The notes beneath the pieces are model-generated. The model saw only the letters and a program-made list of their open reading frames with translations, did not search any database and had not been told where the DNA came from. A DNA stretch of 64,000 nt, from NCBI GenBank assembly GCA_033032175.1, contig CM065320.1, forward strand, positions 17,007,413 to 17,071,412. Reading direction: 5' to 3'. Within the stretch, counting starts at the first letter, position 1; each line of letters begins with the position of its first letter. This document shows, piece by piece, positions 9,900-22,149 of this stretch. This DNA comes from Saturnia japonica (lineage: Eukaryota; Arthropoda; Insecta; Lepidoptera; Saturniidae). A program made the translations under genes and the position numbers.

Positions 9900-10558
9900 A
9901 TCAATATACTTTAGAATAATTATGATATAATGTTGATTTATTAGAATTATAAGCATAAAAATATCGAATTAGACCCATATATTCATGACATCATATTTTT
10001 TATGATTTTTATTTTTTCATCTTTTTATCTTTAGCGACTATGCCTCTCATATTTTTATAGTTTAATCTTTCTCTGTAAACATTTTTTGTTAATAGATTTT
10101 CAGCTTGCATTTATAACAGTATTTAAGTATTTAAAAGTTATTCGAAAGAAACCCTGTAGCGAGAACTCTGGTGACCACGGCCTGAAGTATTTTTGAAACA
10201 ATTCGGCTTTGATACAAAGGTGGAATATCTGCACCCTTACAACCTTTCAGACTTGTGTCGTCACATAACTTCTCCGTCGCGCCAAGCTCGGACTCTCAGG
10301 AATTCTTGTAACGTCATTTTGTAATCTCAACCTTTCTGAATACCGGAGCTGCATTATTAGGTGACACAAATAAAAAGGTTTTTAATTTTTAATTTCGAGA
10401 ATAACCGCAATCTTACCACATCTTAAGTGACAATAAACTGAAAACGTTACACCACGACAAAATTCTGGATCTTGTATCTAAGTACATTTCGCTACCAACT
10501 TTATTCATAGAAATTTAGGCAGGTAGTCTCTTTTTTATACAACAAAGATGGTAAACAT
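9900..10558. other. No gene seen
   Basis: Intron-like AT-rich DNA without recognisable features. Confidence 0.45.
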
Positions 10559-10660
10559 GCACACGGCCCGTCTGATGGTAAGCGGCTTTCGTAGCCTATG
10601 GAAACATGTAGTAGCGCTTTACCGATCTTGAAAGAGCTCCTGAAACCCTACTCACCGGTG
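10559..10660 (+). repeat. SINE/LINE fragment
   Basis: ACACGGCCCGTCTGATGGTA, then GCCTATGGAAACATGTAG and ACCCTACTCACC, resemble a dispersed repeat often seen in moth genomes. It appears once in this window, so support is pattern memory only. Confidence 0.35.
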
Positions 10661-11160
10661 AAAAACCAAATAATATAAAAATTGCCCTTATTTGCTACTA
10701 TTTTGTACTAACTTTTATACGATAAATTTATCTACGTTAACGATGCTATTTAAAAGTTATATTGTAGTCACCTCTTTGGCGTAGGCCTCTCCTAAACCTT
10801 CCATAGATATCTTTCCCATGTCTTTCGCATCCAATGAGGTCCACATCTGTGACTGAAAATGTCTCTCCATCTTTTACTTGTTCTCCCTTTTCTCCTTTTC
10901 TCGTCCCTTGGTACTCATTATGTTTTGTCCGCCAATTGTTATTCATCCTACAAATATGTCGTGTTCAGTGCCATCTGAGTATTCTCATCCTTCTCCGTAA
11001 ATTTATTATATTTGTTTTTCTTCTGATGTTGTCGTTGGAAATTTTATCGATAGCTATATTCCAAGCATAATTCTTTAGGCTTTATTCTTCATAATTTTAC
11101 GTTGATAGATAGCAATTCTTTCTTCGTCTTCTTTCGTTGAAACACAACACTAAGTTAATT
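10661..11160. other. No gene seen
   Basis: No convincing coding or repeat signal. Overlapping short frames on both strands at 10746-11070 are compositionally ordinary. Confidence 0.45.
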
Positions 11161-11277
11161 TAGCTGCTGTAAAAAGAAATCTCTAAAGAAATTTCTCTGT
11201 GCCCTACCTCACTTAATGCATGTGAAATATTAAATATTTAATTAAATTTAAAATTCTTACATACTTTTCTATTTTAA

Positions 11278-11745
11278 TTGACACATATGAAAAACATAAA
11301 ATCCCAGAGGATGTGGGTTCATCCAGACCAGATATATTTCTTTATTCTCGAGGAAATGAAGCGTGTAGTACTTGTAGAGCTTACTGAACCGTGGGAAAAT
11401 AATATACCTAAAGATCACGCAATAAACTTGAATAAATATTACGATCTATGTAATGCGCTAAACAAAAACGGCTATGCGGTTAACTTGTATGCGGTGGAAG
11501 TGGGAGCGAGAGGTGTTCCAGTAACTTGCTAAAAGACCTCGGCATGTTGAGAACTGCATTAAGTTCTATTTTAGAACGGGTATCTAAAGCAGCATTAACA
11601 GGCTCTTACCAAATATGGCTTCGCAGGAAGGGTATCACGAGCAGTCAAAGTGAGGACTGATGTGCATCAAAAGGCCCCTTTAAACCTACACCTGGGTCGC
11701 CTCTGTCTGCCATACGATCGAACCGGCACCCGCACGGTGAATCCA
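11278..11745 (+). pseudogene. Retroelement Pol C-terminal fragment (possible restriction-like endonuclease)
   Basis: An 84-codon frame contains RMWVHPDQIYF, VVLVELTEPWENNIPKDHAI and NKYYDLCNALNKNGYAVNLY, then VEVGARGVP. After its stop at 11530-11532 the related text continues in shifted frames with VSKAALTGSYQIW and KAPLNLHLGRLCLP up to about 11745. This peptide pattern recurs in insect genomes as the end of retroelement polyproteins. The PD ... ELT spacing resembles the PD-(D/E)XK endonuclease of R2-type elements, but that is inference. No promoter, no start and a disrupted frame make it a relic. Confidence 0.5.
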
Positions 11746-11759
11746 TGAAATGCTAAGAT

Positions 11760-13111
11760 GTTGTCTCTAGCATTTCGAACGTTTTTAAATCTTCTATTCG
11801 TAAAATTTATCGATTATGGATATCATCATCATCATGTATATTATTAGCATTCAAATTTATTTTGCTTTTTATAATTTAGTTTTTAGGAAATATTAAATAC
11901 TGTATAAGAAATATTGCACGATGTGCTCGCCTCTAATAATTTAACTACTGTATTATATTGTAAGGTATCAATATAAAGTACAAAAAAATCCTGTTTATGT
12001 GTATACCCTTTTGGAGCACTAAATAATAAAATAATATGCTATTAAAAGCTATGCTTGTTAATTACCATCATCAAATTAATACTTTAAAGGAGTTAAATAT
12101 GAAAGTTATCAGTCTAGGCTTTGTTTTTTACCACCTTCGATCCCACCATCTTTGATCGTACGACCATAGTCTAGCCTTAACGTATTACACAACCAACAAG
12201 AACACTGTCTGATGACATAACTATTGTCTTCACTCTGACAGGAATTTAAAAACGCTTAATACTAAGCCAGTATTATAGAAGACATTGTAAACTTAAATAA
12301 TCATTCACCTTTAAGTAAATAAAAAGATCTTAATCATATAAAGAAAAATTCTAATCAGAAGCACGTAAATTCCGTTTTCATTTAATAACTTTCTACGTGT
12401 GGAAGTACTGAGGTTTCAGCTGGATGAAACAGAATCCTCTCAATAGCATTTTAGTAATGAATTCATCAAAAGATTTCTTTTATTTATTTATTAATAAGAG
12501 AATTCAACAATATCGTAAAGCAGTTCTGCGCGGATTAAAAAATATACACACAATATTAACCAACAAATTTATCAAATAAAGTTACTGAACAATTGAATTA
12601 CGAACAATACGTTCTTTTACTTTTATGGGTTGTTACTATCACAGTCCTGTTAATAACTTTTAATCGTATAAATGTGTTAACTCTGCTCCAAATTTCGCAC
12701 AGCTTTTGTCGGCTTATAAAAATATAAAATGAAAAGTAACATTCTTGAAACCACAGCGAATCACAAGACCTTCCGTTAATGCTTTGTTTTGGTGCGTCTA
12801 TTTTATTTTTCATGTAAATTGTACAATATTCATCGAGCATCCCGAGAACCGAAGTGTGAAACGAAAGAAACTATCACTTTAAATGGTTTTGCAAACCCAG
12901 GAAATTCCGCAGGGACCATTATACCCGACCTATACGCTGCAAGGGTTAACGGTGTCTCGGAAACTGCTCCTGTTGGGTACATTACTCCCTTGGATATTAT
13001 AATGCGGAGAAAAATTTGAGCGGAGCCGATGGAAAATAGAATGTAGGTCAATGGAAAAATTTCTTGAACAAGAAGTTGAGAGCTGAGCATCGCTATTTCA
13101 GCAATTCAAAT
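11760..13111. other. No gene seen
   Basis: AT-rich DNA. The frames at 12598-13090 on both strands have no recognisable motifs. 12880-13020 is less AT-rich but is not identified. Confidence 0.45.
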
Positions 13112-14382
13112 AATAGGTCTTGCCGTTCTGCAGTACTGACCATTTCAAATCAAAATAATTTTTGTTTGGCTAAGAATTCTAATTTCAAATTAACTTTATT
13201 TTAAAAACGTGGAATTCTTTTTCCAAAAGTAGTCATTTGTTTATTGATTAGTGTTATATTTTCATCGCATTTCAATCTTTTTTGTCATCATGGATACGTT
13301 AAAAATTCGAGTAATTATGAAATATGAGTACCGTCGTGGCAGCAACGCGGCACAAGCGGCACGCAATATCAACGACGTTTACGGAGCTAACACTACAAAC
13401 CAACGCACCACCTGTTATTGGTTTGCTCGCTTCCGTTCAGGGAATTTCGACCTGAAAAATGAACCTCGCGGTCGTCCGAAGACTTTGGTCGACAATGACG
13501 AATTAAAGGCGATTGTGGAAGCTGATGATACACAATCTACGGCTGAATTAGCAGCAGCTTTCGACGTTAGCGTCAAAACAATATTGGTCCATTTGCGTCA
13601 AATTGGCAAGGTATAAAAGCTTGACAAATGGGTGCCCCACGAACTCAATGATCGCCAGCGCAAAGTACGCGTCGAGACGTGCCTTGCACTGCTCAACAGA
13701 CACACAAATGAAGGAATTTTGAACTGTATTTTTACCTGCGATGAAAAATGGATTCTGTTTGATAACCGCAAGTGCTCAGCAAGTTGGTTGGATCCTGATT
13801 CAGCACCTAAACAATGCCCTAAATGAAAACTTACCCCTAGAAAAGTGATGGTCACTGTTTGGTGGTCTAGCGCCGGTGTGATTCATGACAGCCTCTTACC
13901 AAACGGGGTGAGCATTACTGCAGATGTGTACTATGAAGAACTGAACACAATGATGGAGAAGCTGACACATCTGCAACCAGCATTGGTCAATTTCTCGTCT
14001 CCGCTGCTCCTGCACGACAACGCGCGACCTCATACTGCACAGCAGACGGTCTTCAAGTTGCAAGAACTGGGATTAGAAGTTCTCCTCCGCCCTACTCACC
14101 AGACCTTGTGCCTACAGACAACTACTTTTTCCAGAATTTGGATAACTCCTTGGCGGGAAAAAAATTCAATACCCGAGAGGCAGTACAAAATGCCTTTGAA
14201 GAATTTGTTGCCTCCCGTCCAACTGATTTCTTTAAGAAGGACATCAATAAACTGCCAATGCGCTGGCAAAGATGCATTGATTGCATGGGTGATTACTTCG
14301 ATTAATACAAATAAAAAATACATGAAAAAAATTCGTTTAAATTTTTTCGTACAAAACGTCAATTTCATAGGTAAAGACCTAA
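13112..14382 (+). mobile_element. Mariner transposon, same family as 7761-9058, degenerate left end
   Basis: The right end in reverse reads TTAGGTCTTTACCTATGAAA, followed by TA at 14383-14384. The left end keeps only AGGTCTT before diverging, but GTACTGACCATTTCA just inside matches the equivalent interior position of the 7.8-kb copy. A small deletion has therefore removed most of the left ITR. Orientation is plus. Confidence 0.85.
13290..14305 (+). pseudogene. Mariner transposase with two stops and one frameshift
   Basis: The reading begins MDTLKIRVIMKYEYRRGSNA and covers HTH region one (CYWFARFRSGNFDLKNEPRG), region two (KTILVHLRQIGKV), WVPHELNDRQ, the first catalytic Asp in FTCDEKWILFDNRK, the second in LLHDNARPHTAQQ, and the third in LVPTDNYFF. 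Damage: TAA at 13614-13616 where Lys is expected, TGA at 13824-13826 where Arg is expected, and an indel between about 14070 and 14108 that moves the last 65 codons to another frame. The true end INKLPMRWQRCIDCMGDYFD stops at 14303-14305. All catalytic positions survive, but the gene cannot make full-length protein. Confidence 0.92.
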
Positions 14383-14639
14383 TATCTTCTTTAATGAAGA
14401 GTTTCTGAAATTAATTAAAGAGACACATTGTGTTTCTGATTTAGAAGAAGACTTCTATGTAAGAACCGCACGACTCGTCATTAACAATTTAGGAGACGAG
14501 TAAAGTTTCACTATGTATATTCGTAATACAGTGTACACTGAAATTTGAGAAGTGGTGCCATTGTCCCTTACAAGTGTATTAATAACGAGGACTTAGTGTT
14601 ATGTTCTAAGACATGACAGTAGTTTTTCACTTGCTATTG

Positions 14640-14925
14640 GATATCATATGTCCGAAGAGCTTATCAGGAGGAACACTTAGTAGGAGCACATTAAATGCTA
14701 ACTCCACATAAAAAAATATATCAAATTAATGTAGTACATAATTGTAGATCTTGAAAGGACTTACAAAAAACTCAGCGCTAGCATTATGTGTCTATCTTCC
14801 AAGAGTCACCCATAATAAGCGCTTTTGTTTTTAAAAGAATCGGGAGCACGGGTAGCAAGTTTCGAGCGTGTGTCCGATCGACGGTATTCTGTATTCCATA
14901 CGAAAGGAGCCTCGGGAACGGCTAG
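14640..14925 (+). mobile_element. Helitron-like element, family B, 5'-truncated
   Basis: Ends in CGGGAACGGCTAG followed by T. It shares with 26752-27269 and 39716-40233 the blocks ATATCAAATTAATGTAGTAC, TCTATCTTCCAAG and CACCCATAATAAGC. The left limit is approximate. Confidence 0.6.
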
Positions 14926-14929
14926 TATA

Positions 14930-15764
14930 TAATATAATTATATGAGTCAACGAAGAGCATTAAGCTATACAACAACAGAAGAACGACAAGATAAATAAAT
15001 GGACACCAATTAAGTCTGAGAGAAAAATTATGTATTATTCTATAATCGAAAAACAGATTTGATCAGTTTTGATCCACTCAGACTGTACTTAAAACAGGGC
15101 TTAAAAGACTGTTCGATATACCGCTGGGCCAAATCGACGACAGTCATAGCTGTTGTGAAAACCAGGGATTGCATTAAACTTTTATAATGTCTTCTATCCC
15201 ATTGTCTCGTAGGTTAAATCCTATAGATGTATGTGTTTGTCTGTTTTTAGTGTTGCTTTTTCATTTCATAGCGTTACAAATTACTACGGTACAAAAAGAA
15301 ATTTTATACTTTAAAAAATTTGTGAGGAAACTTAATTGCGTTTTAACTGAACGGCTCGCTAACTTTTGCTGTTTTACAAACATTTTCATAAGCCGAAGTT
15401 ATTAGTAATTCCACATGACTGTTTTTCTGGAAATACTCATTTAGTCAGACTATGTAATCCCCATGTCGAGGTATGTATTACAAATAGAACGATTATAATT
15501 CAAATTCTGCTTGTCTATGCTTCTTCGCTAAAGCGATTTTAAAGGCTCCTTCTTCAAATTTAAATTGACGTCGTGCCGGGTTTTATTACGGCGCTCGTTC
15601 GCACCGTCACGTCGAGCGCTAACGCTAACGAATGTTTCCAGAATAAACCCCCGGTGTTGCTAGTACTTAAATGCAAAATCTTCGATAAATAAGAATTTAA
15701 TATGAAGTTAAAAAAAGTTAAAAGAAACAATACAACAATTAGTTTATATTGTCATACGTTTGCC
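14930..15764. other. No gene seen
   Basis: No recognisable gene or repeat. A GC-richer patch at 15568-15650 is not identified. Confidence 0.4.
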
Positions 15765-16145
15765 TTACCTGCCGCGAAGCTGTGGAACAGTCTTCAGTCA
15801 TCAGGTCCTTCAAGAGTGTAACGTGAATAGCCAATAGATTCAAGAACCATTACAAGCTGGTTTTACTGTGAAAAGGTCATAGGGTGGATCATTATCTGAA
15901 TGATAGTGATGTCTGGAAGTGACTCTTCCTCTGTGCATACATTAAATTGCCAATGTGATTATTAACTGTAAATATTATTTGTACAGTTGGAAAAAAAAGA
16001 TAAGCCCGATCGAGTTTCTTGCCGATTCTTTTCGATGACTGGGTGTTTCCCGAATTTTTAGATAGATTGTAAATGTTTCTGTTTCGTCGTTATTTTTAGA
16101 CTGTAACGTGTACAGAATAGTAGTCATTTTACTATGCTACTATAA
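15765..16145 (+). repeat. LINE 3' end: decayed ORF tail plus 3' UTR
   Basis: LPAAKLWNSL-like coding remnant at about 15768-15800 resembles the LP..LWN motif at the C-terminus of LINE ORF2. It is followed by the 3' UTR blocks GATGTCTGGAAGTGACTC and GCCCGATCGAGTTTCTTGCC. The same UTR recurs at 24019-24290, 37030-37345 and, inverted, at 25830-25945. Confidence 0.6.
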
Positions 16146-16389
16146 AATGAATAAAAAAAAAATAAGTTGAATCAAAAGAGCTAAAATTTAAATTGTTAAA
16201 CGTGAGTATTCTGTGATATAAGAGCAAGATATTTTGTTAAAGATTTGTTATTATTATACAATTTACTGTTTTATAAAACTATTTGCCTTCAATTTAGCTT
16301 ACTGAAGATAGAAATTAAATATCTTGTATAGGATACTCGATCAATAAAAAATCATTTTCCAGTATCTAAAATTTACAATAAACATCGGT

Positions 16390-16510
16390 CGATAAAGAGA
16401 GGTAGGGCACAGATAAATTTCTTTGGGGATTTATCTTTACTTCCGACCATCCACTGCCACCCTACAGACTGAAGATCGCTGCCAAATAAACGGGACGTAT
16501 TTATTGTTTG
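16390..16510 (+). repeat. Interspersed repeat copy (related to 6250-6425)
   Basis: AGAGGTAGGGCACAGATAAA, TTTCTTTGGGGATTTATCTT and GATCGCTGCC match the 6.3-kb copy in order and spacing. Confidence 0.5.
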
Positions 16511-16519
16511 CTAGCTTTG

Positions 16520-17239
16520 TAGTATATATATAAAAAATGTTGGTATATTAATTTTTACGAGCTTCTTATTTTAGTACATAACGTAAAATATTATTGTCGT
16601 TTATAATTTTACATTTAAATACTCTTGAATAATAAATAATAATTTTGGTATTTTGTTTAACCTGGTAACACCGGCTAGCTTCTCAGTGCCTACTAGCAGT
16701 GTTCACAAATAAAATTTTATTACCAGAATTCGTGTTCTCCTCTCCCACTAAAATACATTTTACGCCGACATGCCGTTCAATATGAAAATTTGTTATGCTT
16801 TACAGAGCGCTATACGTTACACGTTCACTTAGCTGTTATGAATGTAAAATTAAGCTTATGTTTTTTTTTTTTACTCCAAACATGTTGTTTATCCTTAATT
16901 ATTATTGGTTACTTTCATTTGTACGGATAATCTATTATCTATTGATTCTTAATGATCTCTACAACGTGACCATCTCTCCCAGTTTGAATTACTCCTGTAA
17001 TGCTTATCAACAACTGCTAACAGAATTAACCAATATCACTTAATCGTAATTATTATTGTTTATATTGGGTAATTTATTTTTCTGCTATATTTGGCAAAAC
17101 TTTAGTATGCATTAACTATTATAGCTCATATTTACTGATGTGCTTGTTGAAGTGATAACTTTTTATGGGAGGGTAAATCGTTTCGTAACGTAACGCGTTA
17201 CGGCGCCATTAATAGTAGCATAGTTTCAGTCAACCCTAA
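16520..17239. other. No gene seen
   Basis: AT-rich sequence. The 82-codon frame at 16795-17043 is low complexity and hydrophobic by composition, with no family resemblance. Confidence 0.45.
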
Positions 17240-17312
17240 CAACACTCTCTTAGCCTACCGGTCGAAAGCGTGACTGCAATAGTCGAAGTCTTAGGTTCGA
17301 ATCCTCATCGGC
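17240..17312 (+). repeat. tRNA-like SINE head
   Basis: TTAGCCTACCGG (A-box-like) and GGTTCGAATCC (B-box) are spaced as in a pol III promoter, followed by a T-rich tract. I could not fold a proper acceptor stem, so a SINE remnant is preferred to a tRNA gene. Confidence 0.45.
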
Positions 17313-17449
17313 TTCCCTTTCTCTTTTTCGTTTGGTCTTTTTTTTCATTTTGATTAGTTTAAGATATAATATCTGTCAAGCATCCCGAGGTGCACAATTT
17401 TTTTTTTTTATGTTTTAATGTAATTAATTTTAAAAAACTTGTAATCAAG

Positions 17450-17514
17450 AGAGCGAGGGTCTGGAGATCCGTAGTTCAGGTCATTGTACCTATTTCAGAC
17501 TCCAGACCTTTTGT
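17450..17514. repeat. Stem-loop with 9-bp arms
   Basis: GGTCTGGAG near the left and CTCCAGACC near the right are exact inverse complements with a loop of about 40 bases. They lie in otherwise AT-rich DNA and are of unknown origin. Confidence 0.5.
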
Positions 17515-17599
17515 TTTATTTTTTGCAATTTTCATCGATTGATTGTTGATTGTATTACATTAAGTTAAAAAAAAGTAATGCGTGAGGTCAAATCAAAGT

Positions 17600-18095
17600 C
17601 TATCAAGAAAGATTAATTCCACTGTATAAATTCCGTAAAACTAAAAATTGCTGTATTAATCTTGGTGAGTTCGAACTTAAAATCAGCGTTGTCTTCTCTG
17701 CATTCATTAAAATTGATATCTTCTCTATAAGTCTATAGTATCGATTAGCTTATATTCTTCATTGTATTCTAAATATTAATTTACTGTACCCCCACGGTTT
17801 CATCCGTGTTAGAATTAGACCAACTCTGCACCGCAGCATCACCTAAGTATTCAACTAATCTACCAACCAAATAGTACATCTCTAATAGTCTAAGAGATCA
17901 CCTCCTACAAACGTACAAACTCTATACCTCTTTATAATATACAAAGCATTTTGCTAGGGGTTTTTCTATGTCTTGCTTGGCTACCTTCAAATATCAAGTT
18001 ATTTACTTATCGGTGTATTCTAGCAACTCTAATTACTTAAAAGCCCATTTTATACTTACCGTGTTAATATAAATTATAAAACACATATAATATAA
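17600..18095. other. No gene seen
   Basis: AT-rich spacer without recognisable features. Confidence 0.45.
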
Positions 18096-18811
18096 CTAGC
18101 TGATCCGCGCAACTTCGTCTGCGTTACATAAGAGAGAGAGGGTTAGAGAGAGTGGGGCGTAGACAGAGACAAGTAACAATTGTCGTAAGCATCTACAATA
18201 CAATTTATAGATTCCGCCCGCCTGCCACATCATTCCGCTAAAACGCACGCGCGGTACTTGATTATTATTCTGCTGCGGAGATATTTTGAAACTGTGATAT
18301 CTCCTAAGATATTCATTTAAATGAAATTATGTAAAGGTCAATTTTGCCCAAAATTAAATACTTGTGATGAATAACGTATTTATTTCGATAAGGATTAATA
18401 TCATGTTTATAAAAATACCTTCGCTAATAATGCATTATTTTGGGACAAATTTTATTACCATAAAAAAGATTATATTGTGTCAACCTTCAAAGATAGAGAC
18501 ACGCTATAGCGGGCTTTTTTTTGAACTTGTTAAGAAAAACAATCCTGTTATACATAGTTGTTGTGTAACTTTAACCATTTACGCGGCGTACGCAATGGAA
18601 ACTTTAAAAAGGAATAAATTTTCCCCATTTATGCAACATTTTTAATTGATGCTCCGCTCCTGTTAGTCGCAGCGTGATGGTATATAGCCTATATCCTTCC
18701 TCCGTAAATGGGCTATCCAACATTAAAATATATTTTCTATTCTAAATAGTACTTCTTGAAATTAGCGCATTCAACCAAAAAAACAAACAAGCTTTTTAAT
18801 GTTAGTATAGA
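18096..18811 (-). mobile_element. Helitron-like non-autonomous element, family C
   Basis: On the minus strand it starts near TCTATACTAA (18811) and ends GACGAAGTTGCGCGGATCAG then CTAG (18096). Internal sequence matches 41187-41849 throughout (for example CATTCCGCTAAAACGCACGC and TGTGATATCTCCTAAGATAT). The 716-bp copy has an AG-rich insertion near 18131. Confidence 0.75.
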
Positions 18812-18814
18812 ATT

Positions 18815-19554
18815 ATGTCTTTAAATTATCGTTTTTCAATATAACACACTACAATCTTTGGATGTGGTTTATTACTAAAGTGTAATATAATAAAAAATAC
18901 AATACCGAAGTTTTTAGACAAACAACTTAGATATAAAAGATAATATAAAAAAGCTAATAAGCAAATAATTTATAACTTTTCCGTCGTCCCACTTCACTAT
19001 TCATGGACTAACTTGGAAATGTCTAAAGACAGATCTTCAACTGAAAGTTCTTGCTTTAATGTGACCTAACATTCTATTTTAAGGAGGACTATTCCAAGAA
19101 TGTACATTAACTTATTATTTCATTTACTGCTTTTCGATCATCAGACACATTCTGGATAACGTCACCTCACTGTTTATTGGTTCAATCGACTATTGGTTAC
19201 TTTTTATAGGAGTAGGTTTTTTACTCTAATTTCTAATTTTTATTCTAATTGAAGCATCAGTTGAAAGATTTTTGACATTATCTAAATACGTGAGTGCTCC
19301 ATGAATCAGTAATTGTAATATTTTTTTCTATAGATGGAAATTAAATATTCTTTATATTTCAATTTAAATTTAAAGATTGAATAAATATACACAATTGTAC
19401 TGACGAACGTGAAGTTTGCACATTACGTCACTGGAGATAGCACAAAGTGTTTGTTCCATTTTAGAATACTTATTTGTTCAATGTACCTAATTTCAGGTAC
19501 AGAGTGGTTCAAATCTACTTTGAGAAGATTAACTTGCCTAAATATTTGTTATTA
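18815..19554. other. No gene seen
   Basis: No feature recognised. Confidence 0.45.
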
Positions 19555-19918
19555 CTAGCGATCGCCCTAAGGTCCGACATTCGAGCATCGACTTTTTGAT
19601 CATAGACTATTTTCTGTTTGACATTTGCAGTATTCATAAACCTAAACAATGAGTATTATCTATATCACTTGCTGTCACTTTTCGTTAAGTGACAATGTCA
19701 ATATTTTGGAGGTCTAAGTTCAATGGCCACTGGTCAGGTTAGGATTCGTAGTATTAATTTATTTTATTTAATATATTAGTAACGGATATTAGAGGTAAAT
19801 TTTAGTTTTCTGCACTCCGTCTCCATATAAACTTTAACCATGCCAAATCACACAGTCTTCCGTGCACGCAATGCGCTTAAAAAGGTACCGCAAGCTTTTG
19901 CTTCACGTATTAATTTAT
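19555..19918 (-). mobile_element. Lep1-like Helitron copy A1
   Basis: The minus strand runs from TTAATACGTGAAGCAAAAGC to GGGCGATCG then CTAG next to T. Seven copies of this roughly 360-bp family occur in the window. The palindrome GCGATCGC just before CTAG is a suitable 3' terminal hairpin core. Confidence 0.7.
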
Positions 19919-19924
19919 TATTAT

Positions 19925-21170
19925 TATAAATTGGTTAAAAACAGGTACTTAATAAAATAGAGATTAAAGGGAGAAGAATGTGCTGAGAAGTGGTATAGTG
20001 TGTATACTATTAAAAATACATAAGGTAATTTTAAATAAAACTTAAATTATTTTAAATGATATTCAGTAATTTACATTTCAACTTTTCCGTGGATAGATTA
20101 ACTGATTTTTTTGTCTCGCCCTGTCGTCTGTATTTTTTATTTCCTTTACTTTCTTTTGTATTGGTGGGATCAATCAAATTATCACCTATCCATTTTTCAG
20201 CTTTCTTAATAAGATTTTCTATACACATTTTATTATCTACTGGTATACATACGCTACTACTGTACATGCTCCGTATATCATTAATTTTCCTTGTCTATAA
20301 TATTTTGTCGGTAATGTCACATAAAACATGTTTTCTAATGTCAACTGTTTCTGTTTGTGACCCATGTACATAAATGTTTAAAAATTTATGTTTAAGAAAA
20401 AAATTCGTCGAAGATTATCACAGCATTTGAAACATCGTGTCTAAAAATCATGACGGAATTGAGTGAAAACTAATAATATTTTATGGCATATATTTGTGGC
20501 ATATTTTAATTCAATTTATGGTCAAATACTTAACAAATAACATAGTTATAATTAAATTTAATGAGAGCGACGACGCAAACATGTAAGTTTTTATGCATAG
20601 TGACAAATCAAACAAAATGGCGAACACGGCATTATGCGCTGTGATTGGTCGGCTGAGTGGAGATTGCACACACTCAAAATTTGTACTCAAAGTTGTAGGA
20701 AATACAACAAACATTAAGCAAATAATTACAAAATTTCTATTACAATGCGCAGACAAATTAAATACAAGTTTTTTGTTATTTATTTATGCTAACCTCATAC
20801 GCCTCCCTTACTTCTCCCTTTCGTTTTGACAAATTAGCACTGAGGCGACGATAATTAATTTAGTCTATATATATTTAAAAACCCGTTTAAACCAATCATC
20901 GAGAAAGTTACTAGATCCAAGTATTTCTTTCATAAAGGTTTTTATATTATCAGAAAAAGCGAAATAACGTATGCGGGGCCAGCAATATAAAATCTTTCGC
21001 CGCACCTATAGGTGTATTGTAGCAGCTTAACTCAAGAGCTAGTTCCTTTATGCTTTGCGTATTACCATCTTTGGAAAAATCATTCAGAACAGGATATTTA
21101 AAATCAAAATCGAAAATATTTTCTTTAATATAATGTCTGAGTAGGCGCATATTAATGTCTACCTACTATT
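19925..21170. other. No gene seen
   Basis: AT-rich. The 105-codon plus-strand frame at 20056-20373 has no recognised motif and no splice or start context that would support it. Confidence 0.4.
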
Positions 21171-21174
21171 CACC

Positions 21175-21245
21175 GGTTCGGAAAATATCCCAGTCAACAG
21201 ATAAAGCCGAAAAGAAACTCGATCGGATTTATCAACATTTTTTTT
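21175..21245 (-). repeat. LINE 3' UTR fragment (CGATCGAG-type tail)
   Basis: Contains CCGGTTCGGAAAATATCCC and AAGAAACTCGATCGGATTTA, the inverse of the tail at 37200-37300. Confidence 0.5.
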
Positions 21246-21783
21246 TACGCTATGTGATGTGTTATTTATAATTATTAGCTTTTATAATGTAGACAGAGGG
21301 AGTTCACGTTATGTTTGTTAGTTGTCCTAACGTAGATATGGAATACATGGACATCCGAGTCGTGTCTTTCGTCGCTTAGGTATTTCTTGAGTCACGTACC
21401 GGAGGTCGTTTTCCCTCATTGTTGTATAAGTAGGCACTTTGTAATCTAGCTACGAGAAAAGATTTAAACATTGATAATTCCTTAAAGCCATCTTTGCTGG
21501 TATTCAAGGAGTTCTTTCAAGTTTGACTCTTAGATAACAAGGAGAAGTCTAATCTAGGTATTGTGGTCAAATTTATTGGTCGTTTTAACTTTAAAACATA
21601 AAACAGCGTGTTTGTATCTATTTTTATGAAACTTGTTCACATGAACGCCTTTAATGAGGTCATCTTGAGTAAAAAATACCAGAAATGAGCCATAACTCGT
21701 AATCACTTGCTTTAAGTTGGTGAACGAATAGAAGTCTGACTTCTGAAACTATGAACATTATTAATTTTTCGTTATTGTTAAGA

Positions 21784-22147
21784 CTAGCGATCGCCCTAAG
21801 GTCGAAATTCGACGAGCGACTTTTTGATCATAGACTATTTTCTGTTTGACATTTGCAGTATTCATGAACCTAAACAATGAGTATTATCTACATCACTTGT
21901 TGTCACTTTTCGTTAAGTGACAATGTCAATATTTTGGGGATCTAAGTTCAATGGCACTTGTCAGGTTAGGATACGCCGTATTAATTTATTTTATTTAATA
22001 TACATTTTAGTAATAGATATTATAGATAAATTTTAGCTTTCTGCACTCCTTTTCCATACAAACTTTAACCATGCCAAATCTCACAGTCTTCCGTGCACGC
22101 AATACGCTTAAAAAGGTACCGAAAACTTTTGCTTCACGTACTAATAT
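21784..22147 (-). mobile_element. Lep1-like Helitron copy A2
   Basis: Close match to 19555-19918 over its whole length, ending CTAG at 21784-21787. The two copies lie 2.2 kb apart in the same orientation. Confidence 0.7.
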
Positions 22148-22149
22148 AA

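Noticed and set aside
12830..13090. 86-codon minus-strand frame next to the mariner
   Set aside because: No recognisable domain, and a shadow frame of similar length exists on the plus strand.
17240..17312. tRNA gene
   Set aside because: A and B boxes are present, but acceptor and anticodon stems do not pair convincingly. A SINE head is more likely.
20056..20373. 105-codon plus-strand frame
   Set aside because: Hydrophobic low-complexity composition from T-rich DNA, with no family resemblance or splice context.
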